Assembly: GCF_900115165.1 (NCBI RefSeq)
Contig: NZ_FOVP01000005.1
Coordinates: forward strand, 124,001 to 188,000
Reading direction: 5' to 3'
DNA from: Roseovarius lutimaris
GTDB taxonomy: Bacteria; Pseudomonadota; Alphaproteobacteria; Rhodobacterales; Rhodobacteraceae
DNA: 64,000 nt
Below are positions 35,379 to 43,369 of this stretch, one piece after another. How positions within the stretch are numbered: position 1 is the first letter of the stretch; each line of letters opens with the position of its first letter. Both the position numbers and the translations under genes were made by a program. The notes below the pieces were generated by a model. That model saw nothing but the letters and a program-made list of their open reading frames with translations. It did no database searches and was not told the origin of the DNA.

Positions 35379-36155
35379 ATGAAAAAACCCCGCTGGGTGA
35401 TCGACAAGGAACAGGCCAAACGCGCCGCCGCCGCAGAGACGGTGTGGCTTTTCGGGCTGCATGCGGTGCGCGACGCGCTTGAGAATCCGGCACGCGAAAA
35501 GCTCCGGCTGATCGTGACGCGCAACGCCGCCGACAAGTTGGCCGAGGCGATTGCCGCCTCGGGGGTTGAGCCCGAAATCGTCGATCCGCGCAAGTTCACC
35601 GCGCCGCTTGACCCGCAATCGGTGCATCAGGGCGCGGCACTTGAGGTCAAGCCGCTGGCCTGGGGCAGTCTGCAAGAGGTCTGTCTTGGCGACGGGGTAA
35701 GCGCACCGCGCGTGGTGCTTCTGGACCGGGTGACCGATCCGCATAACGTCGGCGCGATCCTGCGCTCTGCCGAGGTGTTCGGCGCGCGCGCGGTGATTGC
35801 GCCGCGCCATCACGCCGCGCCCGAGACCGGTGCCCTGGCCAAGACCGCCAGCGGCGCGCTTGAGCGCCAGCCCTATCTGCGGGTGCGCAATCTTGCCGAT
35901 GCGATCACCGAGCTTCAGGGTATGGGCTATATCGTACTCGGGCTGGCGGGCGAGGCCGAGACCACCATCGAGGCCGCCGTGGAGGGGCGGCGCGACCGCC
36001 CCGTCGCGCTTGTGCTTGGCGCCGAGGGGCCCGGGCTTCGCCAAAAGACCCGTGAAAGCGTTGACGCGCTTGTGCGGATTGATTTTGCCAGCGATTTCGG
36101 CTCGCTCAATGTGTCAAACGCGGCGGCGGTGGCGCTTTATGCCGCGCGTGCCTGA
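35379..36155 (+). CDS. rlmB: 23S rRNA (guanosine-2'-O-)-methyltransferase RlmB-like, SpoU family
   Basis: A 258-residue protein. The N-terminal substrate-binding domain (VWLFGLHAVRDALENPA, residues 16-32) precedes a SpoU/TrmH knotted methyltransferase domain with motif 1 (LDRVTDPHNVGAILRSAEVFGA), motif 2 (LVLGAEGPGLRQKT) and motif 3 (FGSLNVSNAAAVALY). It methylates G2251 of 23S rRNA in the RlmB group. Its stop overlaps the convergent membrane-protein stop by 19 bases. Confidence 0.9.
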   Translation: MKKPRWVIDKEQAKRAAAAETVWLFGLHAVRDALENPAREKLRLIVTRNAADKLAEAIAASGVEPEIVDPRKFTAPLDPQSVHQGAALEVKPLAWGSLQEVCLGDGVSAPRVVLLDRVTDPHNVGAILRSAEVFGARAVIAPRHHAAPETGALAKTASGALERQPYLRVRNLADAITELQGMGYIVLGLAGEAETTIEAAVEGRRDRPVALVLGAEGPGLRQKTRESVDALVRIDFASDFGSLNVSNAAAVALYAARA

Positions 36156-37057
36156 GGCATGGCGGCGGCATCCTCAAAGGCATAGATAAATCGGCCTTTG
36201 ATCATCCAGCTGATGCCAAAGCTGATCAGCCCGAGGCTTTCGCAGATGAATGTCAGGCGTAGACTGTCCCAGAGGGCGGCGATGGTTTCTGCCATCGCAG
36301 TGGGCAGGACAAGCCCCAAAAGCGCGCCTTTGATCGCCAGCACGCCGACAACCGCAAAGATCACCCGGCCAAGCGCGCGATACCACAGGTTCCGGCGGTC
36401 CTTGCGATTGCCGGGCGCGCGCGCAGCAGGCGAATTCACGCGGGTGAAAACGAAATATGAGAAATAACCAAGGATGGCGAACATCACCCCTGCGGCGCCA
36501 AAATGCAGCGCCTTGAGCAGCATCGGCACGTTCCCGGGGCTTGCGAAGGCCGGAAAGCTGGCCCAGAAATCATAGGAAATCGTGCCGGTCACGGTGCCGC
36601 CGGGCGGGTGAAACCCCTCAGACCCCTGTGCCCCGGTCAGGAACAGCCGCGCCACCTCGGCGCCGTCATAGGCACAGCCCGAGCCGGTGGTGGGCGAAAA
36701 CGCCACCAGAACCCCGGCCAGGCCGGCAAGTTTCAGCAGCACGATATCAAGCTTGCCATAGCCAAGACAGCCCACCCGGTTGGTGGTGCGAAAGCCGTAA
36801 AAGAACATCAAGAGCAAGCCGATGAAACTAAGCGCGCCGACAAGGATATCACCCCCAAGCCGACTATAATAATAGTGGCTGATCGAGGCGTTGAAACAGG
36901 TGTTGGTCAGGACCGTCACGAGCACCAGAGACACCGGAAGCAGCAGCGCGACATAGCCCACGCCGAGGTTCAACCTGCGCAAATCCACGTCAAACGGCAG
37001 ATCGCGAAGGCCGGGTTGCAGGCTTGGCGGTGGCGGGCTGTCCGGCATGTCGGTCAT
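36137..37057 (-). CDS. Conserved multi-pass membrane protein of unknown function
   Basis: A 306-residue protein with about seven transmembrane segments: near residues 30-50, 68-90, 102-122, 172-196, 222-245 and others. Between TM1 and TM2 lies TNTCFNASISHYYYSRLGGD, and an extracytoplasmic loop holds SPTTGSGCAYDGAEVARLF. No known family is recognised. The start at 37057 (MTDMPDSPPPP) is set by the AAGGATTT upstream; further in-frame codons would overlap the divergent zinc-ribbon gene. Confidence 0.65.
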   Translation of the reverse strand: MTDMPDSPPPPSLQPGLRDLPFDVDLRRLNLGVGYVALLLPVSLVLVTVLTNTCFNASISHYYYSRLGGDILVGALSFIGLLLMFFYGFRTTNRVGCLGYGKLDIVLLKLAGLAGVLVAFSPTTGSGCAYDGAEVARLFLTGAQGSEGFHPPGGTVTGTISYDFWASFPAFASPGNVPMLLKALHFGAAGVMFAILGYFSYFVFTRVNSPAARAPGNRKDRRNLWYRALGRVIFAVVGVLAIKGALLGLVLPTAMAETIAALWDSLRLTFICESLGLISFGISWMIKGRFIYAFEDAAAMPQARAA

Positions 37058-37171
37058 TGGCTGAAATCCTTGTGCTTTGAATGGCACAGTCATAGCACGC
37101 CTCGCGCGCGGGCGCGAAAGTTTTGCCCGCCTGGGGTTGGAAATCATCCGCGCCTGCCCGATATCAAAGCC

Positions 37172-37480
37172 ATGACACCAAAAATTGCCACATGCAGCTA
37201 TTGCGGCACCCGCGCGGCGCTTGTCCTTGATCGGGGCAGGCATGAGCTGATCTGTTCCAGTTGCGGTGCGCCGTTGCACGATATGAAGGCCCTGCACAAG
37301 CCGGTCACGCGATCCGGGTCGGCTGCGGGGCGCACACGACCGATGCCCCTGCCACGCCAGGACTATGGCCCGCGGCCCGGATATGAGAGACCTGCGCGAA
37401 AAGCCCGCAAGCCGCGCAAGACCTTCGGGCGGCGGATGTTCGAAGACATCTGGGATGTGGTCGAGGATATCTTTGACTGA
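37172..37480 (+). CDS. Small zinc-ribbon protein
   Basis: A 102-residue protein. The N-terminal zinc ribbon has CSYCGT and CSSCGA cysteine pairs (residues about 8-34). A basic Pro/Arg-rich linker follows, ending in a conserved acidic helix (MFEDIWDVVEDIFD). It is probably a nucleic-acid or protein-binding factor; its role is unknown. An in-frame upstream extension to 36503 is antisense to the membrane protein and is not accepted. Confidence 0.65.
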   Translation: MTPKIATCSYCGTRAALVLDRGRHELICSSCGAPLHDMKALHKPVTRSGSAAGRTRPMPLPRQDYGPRPGYERPARKARKPRKTFGRRMFEDIWDVVEDIFD

Positions 37481-37574
37481 TCCGCAAGTTATTCGCGCGC
37501 AGGCCCGGTAAACTCACAGTCACAGGTTTATTACAAACCCTTTTTATTCTCGGACTCGTTCCTAAATATCATAA

Positions 37575-37662
37575 CAGAGGCGTTGATCTGGAACCTTGAC
37601 GCCTCTCTTCACTGTCCCTCGTTCCGCGACTGGCGCCCAGGCATTGGCTTGGGCGCTTTTTT
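37575..37662 (+). ncRNA. Candidate small RNA or attenuator: hairpin plus intrinsic terminator
   Basis: AGAGGCGT (37575-37582) pairs with ACGCCTCT (37599-37606). A second hairpin, GCGCCCA (37633-37639) with TGGGCGC (37650-37656), runs straight into six T residues (37657-37662). This terminator is only about 30 bases before the CoA-binding protein start, so the unit is either the 3' end of a small RNA or a leader that regulates that gene. Confidence 0.5.
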
Positions 37663-37691
37663 CTGGCGCGGTTTCATGGTTCACTATGCCC

Positions 37692-38165
37692 ATGAGCGAG
37701 ACCTATAGTGATTCCCACCTGCGCGAGATCCTGACCCGCACGCGGCGCGTGGCGGTGGTCGGTGTGTCGATGAACCCGGTGCGCCCAAGCTATTACGTGG
37801 CGCGCTATCTGACCCTCAAGAAGTACCAGGTGGTTCCGGTTAATCCGGGCCATGCGGGCAAGGTTCTGTTCGGTCAGACCGTTGTGGCGCGGCTGTCCGA
37901 TATTGAGGGCGATGTGGACATGGTCGATATCTTTCGCCGGTCTGAACATGTGCCGCCGATCGTGGATGAGGCGCTTGTGGCTTTTAAGGGGCTTAAAACG
38001 ATCTGGATGCAGATTGGTGTCGAGCATGGCGAGGCGGCCAAAGTGGCGCGGGCGCGCGGGGTGGATGTGATCATGGACCGCTGTCCCAAGATCGAGTACC
38101 AGCGGCTTTTCGGTGAATTGCGCATGGGTGGCTTCAATACCGGCGTGATTTCGTCAAAGCTCTGA
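37692..38165 (+). CDS. CoA-binding domain protein
   Basis: A 157-residue single CoA_binding (succinyl-CoA-synthetase alpha N-terminal-like) Rossmann domain. RRVAVVGVSMNPVRPSYYVA (residues about 17-36) binds the nucleotide; HVPPIVDEALVAFKGLKTIWMQIG follows, and the C-terminal DRCPKIEYQ carries a conserved Cys. The function of this YccU-like family is unknown. In relatives it is often near metY. An ATG two codons upstream (37686) is an alternative start. Confidence 0.82.
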   Translation: MSETYSDSHLREILTRTRRVAVVGVSMNPVRPSYYVARYLTLKKYQVVPVNPGHAGKVLFGQTVVARLSDIEGDVDMVDIFRRSEHVPPIVDEALVAFKGLKTIWMQIGVEHGEAAKVARARGVDVIMDRCPKIEYQRLFGELRMGGFNTGVISSKL

Positions 38166-38174
38166 GAGGGGCGG

Positions 38175-39017
38175 TTACACTCTGGTGTCGCGGTGATCTT
38201 GCGACATCAACCGGCTGATTTCGGCGCCGGGCATGGCCTCGTCGGCATAGCGAAACGTGCCCGATCTGCTGACCTCTTCGGCGGCGCGCATCAGGGCGCC
38301 AAGGGCGGCGCGCGCGAAAGAGCCGCCGACACTGACGCGCCGCACCCCGACCTTAGACAGTTCGTCTACGCTATAGGCCTTGCCCGATAGCCCCATGACC
38401 ACATTCACCGGCTTGTCGACCTCGCGACACAGGGTTCTGATTGCCTCGATATCGGGCAGTCCGGGCGCATAAAGCACATCTGCACCGGCCTCGGAAAACG
38501 CCTGAAGCCGCTTGATCGTATCGGCCAGATCGGGCCGCCCCCAGAGAAAGTTTTCGGCCCGCGCCGTCAGGAGAAACGAACGGCCCCGCGCCGCCTCTGC
38601 TGTGGCGCGGATACGCTCCATCGCCTGCGACATCTCGTAAATCGGGGCATCTGGATTGCCGGTCGCATCCTCGATCGAGCCCCCGACAAGGCCCGCGTCA
38701 CAGGCCATGATGACCGTCTCGGCGCAGGTTGCGGGGTCGGGTCCAAAGCCGTCCTCAAGATCGCCAGACACCGGCAGCGCCGTCGCGCCCACGATCCGGG
38801 CGGCATTTTCAAGGATCTCGTCGCGATCAAGCCCGGCAAAGGAATCCCGCTTGCCAACCGAAAAGGCATAGCCCGCACTTGTCGTCGCGAGGGCCTCGAA
38901 TCCAAGGCTGCTCAAGAGCCGCGCCGAGCCTGCATCCCAGGGGTTTGGCATGACAAAGGCCTTGTCGCGCAAATGCAGCGCCTTGAAGCGCTCGAACTTG
39001 TCCTTTCGGTCCATCAT
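38175..39017 (-). CDS. Isocitrate lyase/PEP mutase family enzyme
   Basis: A 280-residue alpha/beta barrel. FVMPNPWDAGSARLLSSLGF near residues 22-41 and the metal-binding GDLEDGFG near 84-91 are diagnostic. NVVMGLSGKAYSVDELSKVGVRRVSVGG forms the C-terminal half. The usual lyase KKCGH loop is missing, as in oxaloacetate-decarboxylase or phosphonopyruvate-hydrolase-like members. It probably cleaves or decarboxylates a C3-C4 oxo acid. The start at 39017 (MMDRKDKF) follows AAGGGGGAC. Confidence 0.8.
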   Translation of the reverse strand: MMDRKDKFERFKALHLRDKAFVMPNPWDAGSARLLSSLGFEALATTSAGYAFSVGKRDSFAGLDRDEILENAARIVGATALPVSGDLEDGFGPDPATCAETVIMACDAGLVGGSIEDATGNPDAPIYEMSQAMERIRATAEAARGRSFLLTARAENFLWGRPDLADTIKRLQAFSEAGADVLYAPGLPDIEAIRTLCREVDKPVNVVMGLSGKAYSVDELSKVGVRRVSVGGSFARAALGALMRAAEEVSRSGTFRYADEAMPGAEISRLMSQDHRDTRV

Positions 39018-39132
39018 GTCCCCCTTTCGGATATGGTTCGCCGACCCTACCACGAAAACGGAACAAAATGGAAACACATTCAGGCCATCACAAGGCAACC
39101 CCGCCCCGCGTCGCTGCTGTGACAACGCTCAC

Positions 39133-39246
39133 TCAATAGGGGATCGCCATTTTGATCAGCGCGGCAATCACACCAAGCGCCACCACGCTGGCAAGCCAGA
39201 GGGCGGCGAACCAAAGCAGCCGTTTCGTTTGCTTGCCCCCCTCAAT
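39133..39246 (-). CDS. DUF2474 small subunit-like protein of a bd oxidase, apparent ATT start
   Basis: A 37-residue single-helix peptide: EGGKQTKRLLWFAALWLASV followed by a hydrophobic run ending KMAIPY. The RLLWFAALWLASV..LG pattern is the DUF2474 family, encoded after cydB in cyanide-insensitive bd oxidases and analogous to CydX. There is no ATG, GTG or TTG in frame. The ATT at 39244-39246 lies 6 bases after a perfect AGGAGG, inside the end of cydB, so it is the likely initiator. Confidence 0.6.
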   Translation of the reverse strand: MEGGKQTKRLLWFAALWLASVVALGVIAALIKMAIPY

Positions 39247-40243
39247 GATAGCCCTCCTCGGGGTCGACCTTGCCGCGAAACACCCAATAGGCATAGGCGG
39301 TATAGCCAAGGATCAGCGGCACCAGAACCACCGTGCCGACAAGCGCGAACTTGAGGCTTGCATCGGGCGCGGCCGCCTCTGCAATGGTCAGGCCGGGCGG
39401 CACGATATGGGGATAAAAGCTGCTTCCGATGCCGATAAAGCAAAGCACGAAAAGCGTCAGCGCGGCAAAGAACGGCTGGCCGTCCTTGCCCGCGTTCAAT
39501 CCCGCAAACAATGCCCAAGTGGCGGCGGCAAGCGCGCCGGGCATCAAAAGGCTGAGGATGCTGCCCGGAAGGTTGAACCAGCGGTTGAAATAGACCGGAT
39601 CCTGAAACGGGGTCAAAACGCTGACCACGCCGATAAATCCAAGCGTGCCAGCGGCGCACCACCAGGCATAGCGCTGCATCTGGCGCTGAAGCGCGCCTTC
39701 GGTCTTGAGGATAAGCCAGGTCGCGCCAAGCAGGGCATAGCCGATCACCACCGCAACCCCGGTGAGAATGGAAAACAGGCTGAGCCAATCCCACCAGCCG
39801 CCCGCATAGGCGCGATCCGCCACCTCGATGCCCTGCACAAGCGCGCCAAGCGCGATGCCCTGCATGAAGGCCGCGACAAGCGAGCCGCCGAAAAACGCCG
39901 CATCCCAGACCGGCTTCCAGCGCTTGGTGCGCCAGCGGTACTCAAAGGCAACGCCGCGAAAGATCAGCGCCAGAAGCATCAGCGTGATCGGCATGTAAAG
40001 TGCCGGCATCACCACCGCATAGGCCAGCGGAAACACCGCGAAAAGGCCACCGCCGCCCAGCACCAGCCAGGTTTCGTTGCCGCCCCAGATCGGCGCGATG
40101 GAATTCATCATCACCGCCTTGTCGCGCTCGCCCGACGCGAAGGGAAACAGAATACCAACCCCAAGGTCGAACCCGTCAAGGATCACGTAGGTCAGCACCG
40201 CAAAGGCGATGATCCCGGCCCAGATGAAAGAAAGATCAAACAT
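39242..40243 (-). CDS. cydB: Cytochrome bd ubiquinol oxidase subunit II
   Basis: A 333-residue polytopic membrane protein with about nine transmembrane helices. MFDLSFIWAGIIAFAVLTYVILDGFDLGVG (start), NSIAPIWGGNETWLVLGGGG near 48-67 and LPGSILSLLMPGALAA are CydB signatures. The short length and associated DUF2474 peptide point to the cyanide-insensitive (CIO) subgroup. It is intact, but its partner cydA upstream is truncated, so a working oxidase is doubtful. Confidence 0.92.
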   Translation of the reverse strand: MFDLSFIWAGIIAFAVLTYVILDGFDLGVGILFPFASGERDKAVMMNSIAPIWGGNETWLVLGGGGLFAVFPLAYAVVMPALYMPITLMLLALIFRGVAFEYRWRTKRWKPVWDAAFFGGSLVAAFMQGIALGALVQGIEVADRAYAGGWWDWLSLFSILTGVAVVIGYALLGATWLILKTEGALQRQMQRYAWWCAAGTLGFIGVVSVLTPFQDPVYFNRWFNLPGSILSLLMPGALAAATWALFAGLNAGKDGQPFFAALTLFVLCFIGIGSSFYPHIVPPGLTIAEAAAPDASLKFALVGTVVLVPLILGYTAYAYWVFRGKVDPEEGYH

Positions 40244-40254
40244 TGAAGTGCTCC

Positions 40255-41184
40255 TTATTCACCGGGGATGGCTTTGGCGGGTGGTTTGCCGGCGCGCGCG
40301 GTGCGGTTCGGCGCATCCTTGAGGCCAAGATGCCTGGTCGCCGGGGGCATGTTCATCATCCGCAACAGGTAAAACGTGCCTGCCCCGAAGATGAAGAAAT
40401 AAACCAGCACAAAGGCCGTCAGCGAGGCCGCCATCGCCGGGGCCGCCACTGGCGCAAGGCTGTCGGAGGTGCGCAACAGGCCATAGACGGTAAAGGGCTG
40501 GCGCCCGACCTCGGTTGTGATCCAGCCGGCCAGCACCGCGACAAAGCCCATCGGCCCCATGACAATCGTCGCGCGGTGAAGCCATCGGCCCGCCAACATG
40601 CGCCCGCGCCAGCGACACCAGAGCGCCCAGCCCCCAAGGCCCAGCATGGCAAAACCAAGGGCGATCATGACGCGAAAGCTATAGAACACGATTGTCACCG
40701 GCGGCTCGTCCGCGTCCGGGATCGTATCAAGCCCGGCCAGCGGCGCATTGAGGTCATGCTTGAGGATCAGGCTGGAGAGTTTGGGGATCTGCACCGCATA
40801 GTCGATCCGCTTTTCGTGCGCATTGGGAATGCCAAACAGAATAAGCGGCGCGCCGTCGGGGTGGCTGTCGTAATGGCCTTCCATCGCCATCACCTTGGCC
40901 GGTTGATGCTCCAGCGTGTTCAGCCCGTGAAAATCGCCCGCAACGATTTGCAGCGGCGCAACCACGATCAGCATCCACATCGCCATGGAAAACATCCGCC
41001 CCGCGACCGCATCGGCCCTGTCGCGCAGCAAATGCAATGCGCCGACACCGCCCACCACAAGCGCCGTGGCCAGATAGGCGGCAAGCACCATATGCACAAG
41101 GCGATAGGGAAAGGACGGATTAAAGACGATTTGCCACCAATCCTCGGGGACGAATTGGCCAGTCTCATTGATGCCATAGCCCAC
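40255..41184 (-). pseudogene. cydA: Cytochrome bd oxidase subunit I, 5'-truncated
   Basis: The 309-codon frame begins at what corresponds to residue ~155 of a normal 450-470-residue CydA (YGINETGQFVPEDWWQIVFN). It retains FPYRLVHM (heme b558 His), the short Q-loop (QIVAGDFHGLNTLEHQPAKV) and GRQPFTVYGLLRT. The N-terminal helices, including the His19 heme ligand and Glu99/107 of the proton path, are missing. Upstream DNA is the promoter and coding start of the divergent Rrf2 gene, so the lost part is not nearby. A GTG at 41184 could start a short product, but it could not bind all hemes. Confidence 0.8.
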
Positions 41185-41250
41185 CCGTTCCCGCCCATTT
41201 ACAAAAGCAATATTTTCAATATAACTTTATTTGAAACATCGGGACGCAGC

Positions 41251-41715
41251 ATGAAACTGACCAGCTATACCAATTATGCCCTGCGCTCCTTGCAGCTTGC
41301 GGCGCTCAAGGCGCCCGATCTTGTGCGGGTGGATGACGTGGCGCATATCCATGGATTATCACGGCCCCATATCGTCAAGATCGTGCACGAGCTTGGCAAG
41401 GCGGGCTTTCTTGAAACCGTTCGCGGGCGCGGTGGCGGCTTTCGCCTTGGCCAGCCGCCCGAAGATATCACCGTCGGGGAAGTGGTGCGCCTGACCGAAG
41501 GGCCGCTTGACGTGGTCGAATGCTTCAACCCTGAAAAGAACACCTGTCCGCTGATCGGGATTTGTACGCTGTCGCGCAAGATTCAGGAGGCGACACGCGC
41601 CTTCATGGCGGTGCTGGACGATCTGACGATTGCCGATATTTCGGCCAACCGGGGCCAGTTGCTTGACCGGATCGCGCCGTTTGAATTTCCCAAAGCCCCG
41701 GAGACCCTGACATGA
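41251..41715 (+). CDS. nsrR: Rrf2-family regulator, NsrR-like
   Basis: A 154-residue winged-helix Rrf2 protein. The HTH spans residues about 25-60 (VDDVAHIHGLSRPHIVKIVHE). Cysteines C91, C99 and C105 in ECFNPEKNTCPLIGIC match the Fe-S cluster ligands of NsrR, the nitric-oxide-sensing repressor. It is divergent from the bd oxidase genes and its stop overlaps the Crp-type gene by 4 bases. NO or sulfur-status control of the flanking genes is likely. Confidence 0.82.
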   Translation: MKLTSYTNYALRSLQLAALKAPDLVRVDDVAHIHGLSRPHIVKIVHELGKAGFLETVRGRGGGFRLGQPPEDITVGEVVRLTEGPLDVVECFNPEKNTCPLIGICTLSRKIQEATRAFMAVLDDLTIADISANRGQLLDRIAPFEFPKAPETLT

Positions 41716-42386
41716 CCGTCCTCGCCGAACACTGGGTCGAACGCTTTCCCGGCCTCGCGCGCCTCGATTCCGAGACGAAACAGCTTTTGCTGTCGCGCAG
41801 CGCGATCGTGACCGTCCCCAAGGGCACCACGATCTTTGGCCCCGGCAAATCGCCCGAACATATGCTGTTCCTGCTCGATGGCACGGTGCGGGTGCAACAG
41901 ACCTCGGAAACCGGGCATGAAATCGTGCTCTATCGTATCCACGCCGGGCAAAGCTGTGTGCTGACCACCGCCTGTCTTCTGGCCTATGAGGATTACACTG
42001 CCGAGGGCATTTCAGAGACCGCCGTCGAGGCCGCCGCGATCCCGCGTGCCGTGTTTGACGAGTTGGTTGCGCGCTCGAAATCCTTTCGTGATTTCGTCTT
42101 CGCGGCCTTTTCCAAGCGCATCACCGATCTGTTCCTGATGATCGACGAGGTGGCGTTTCAGCGCCTGGATGTGCGTCTTGCCGACAAGCTTATTGAACTT
42201 TCGGGCGGCAAGGAAGTGATTGCCACCACGCATCAAAAGCTCTCGGTCGAACTTGGCACCGCGCGCGAGGTGATCTCGCGCCAACTTCAGGAATTTCAAC
42301 GCCGCGGCTGGATCGAACAATCGCGCGGCGCGGTCAGCCTTGTGAACCGAACCGCGCTTGAAAACCTGGCCGGACATAATTCTTAG
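41712..42386 (+). CDS. Crp/Fnr-family transcriptional regulator
   Basis: A 224-residue regulator. A cyclic-nucleotide-binding-like sensor fold covers residues 20-140 (FLLDGTVRVQQTSETGHEIV then CVLTTACLL with two Cys near 79 and 85). The C-terminal HTH is near residues 174-205 (TTHQKLSVELGTAREVISRQLQEFQRRGWI). It lacks the N-terminal Cys cluster of FNR. The cysteines in the sensor may detect persulfides, as proposed for regulators of persulfide-dioxygenase loci. It is translationally coupled to the Rrf2 gene. Confidence 0.85.
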   Translation: MTVLAEHWVERFPGLARLDSETKQLLLSRSAIVTVPKGTTIFGPGKSPEHMLFLLDGTVRVQQTSETGHEIVLYRIHAGQSCVLTTACLLAYEDYTAEGISETAVEAAAIPRAVFDELVARSKSFRDFVFAAFSKRITDLFLMIDEVAFQRLDVRLADKLIELSGGKEVIATTHQKLSVELGTAREVISRQLQEFQRRGWIEQSRGAVSLVNRTALENLAGHNS

Positions 42387-42403
42387 CACGGAAAAACGCA
42401 TCA

Positions 42404-42416
42404 GTGACATTGTCAC
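42404..42416. promoter_or_regulatory. Perfect palindrome upstream of the persulfide dioxygenase
   Basis: GTGACA-T-TGTCAC is a 6-bp perfect dyad located 51 bases before the ATG of the dioxygenase gene and 18 bases after the Crp-type stop. Its position and symmetry suit an operator for the adjacent Crp-type or Rrf2 regulator. Confidence 0.5.
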
Positions 42417-42466
42417 CGACGCCGCGACCCATAACTACTACTTCAAAGGTAACATTGAAGAGGAAC

Positions 42467-43354
42467 ATGGCCATGACCTATCCCGTCGATATGAACATCA
42501 AACCCGACGTTTCCGCCCATTTCGATGAGGCGACCAACACGATAAGCTATATCGTCAAGGACCCCGCAAGCGATCATTGCGCCATTGTCGACAGCGTCAT
42601 GGATATTGATTATGCGGCCGGCCGGATCACCTATGATCATGCCGATGCGCTTATTGCCGAAGTGCGCAAGCGCGGTCTTACCCTTGACTGGATCATCGAG
42701 ACCCATGTCCATGCCGACCACCTGTCGGCGGCGCCCTATATTCAGGACAAGCTTGGCGGCAAGATCGGCGTCGGCGAAAAGATCCTGGTGGTGCAGGACA
42801 CCTTTGGCAAAGTCTTCAACGAGGGCACCGAGTTTCAGCGTGACGGTTCGCAATTCGACGCGCTGTTCAAGGATGGCGACACCTATATGATCGGCACCAT
42901 GCCCGCCTTTGCAATCTATACGCCCGGCCATACCCCGGCCTGCATGGTGCATGTGATGGGCAATGCGACCTTTACCGGCGACACCTTGTTCATGCCCGAT
43001 GGCGGTTCGGCGCGCGCAGATTTTCCGGGCGGCGATGCGGGGGTGCTCTATGATAGCATTCAAAAGGTGCTTGCCCTGCCCGACGAGATGCGTCTGTTCA
43101 TGTGCCATGACTATGGCCCCGACGGTCGCGACATTCAGTGGGAAACCACCGTGGCCGAGGAAAAGGCCCATAATATCCACGTCGGTGGCGGCAAAACCCG
43201 CGCCGATTTCATCAAATTCCGAACCGAGCGTGACGCGACACTGGCGATGCCACGGCTAATCATTCCGTCGCTGCAAGTGAACATGCGCGCCGGCGCGGTG
43301 CCGACAGATAAAGACGGAAATCCGATGCTCAAGGTGCCGGTCAACGCTCTTTAA
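42467..43354 (+). CDS. MBL-fold persulfide dioxygenase
   Basis: A 295-residue metallo-beta-lactamase fold enzyme of the ETHE1/Blh group. The iron ligands include ETHVHADHLSAAPY (H80, H82, D84, H85), the TPGHTPACMVH His and the MCHDYGPDGRD His; FTGDTLFMPDGG supplies the bridging Asp. It oxidises glutathione persulfide to sulfite in sulfide detoxification. The start follows AGAGGAACATGG. It precedes the SQR fusion by 15 bases. Confidence 0.88.
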   Translation: MAMTYPVDMNIKPDVSAHFDEATNTISYIVKDPASDHCAIVDSVMDIDYAAGRITYDHADALIAEVRKRGLTLDWIIETHVHADHLSAAPYIQDKLGGKIGVGEKILVVQDTFGKVFNEGTEFQRDGSQFDALFKDGDTYMIGTMPAFAIYTPGHTPACMVHVMGNATFTGDTLFMPDGGSARADFPGGDAGVLYDSIQKVLALPDEMRLFMCHDYGPDGRDIQWETTVAEEKAHNIHVGGGKTRADFIKFRTERDATLAMPRLIIPSLQVNMRAGAVPTDKDGNPMLKVPVNAL

Positions 43355-43369
43355 TCCGAGGTAAATCCA

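Noticed and set aside
36503-37171. N-terminal extension of the zinc-ribbon gene
   Set aside because: It is antisense to the membrane protein gene; the Cys-rich protein begins naturally at the ATG at 37172.
39152-40246. Long plus-strand frame across cydB
   Set aside because: cydB on the minus strand is clearly real; the frame is His/Arg/Lys-rich and has no family features.
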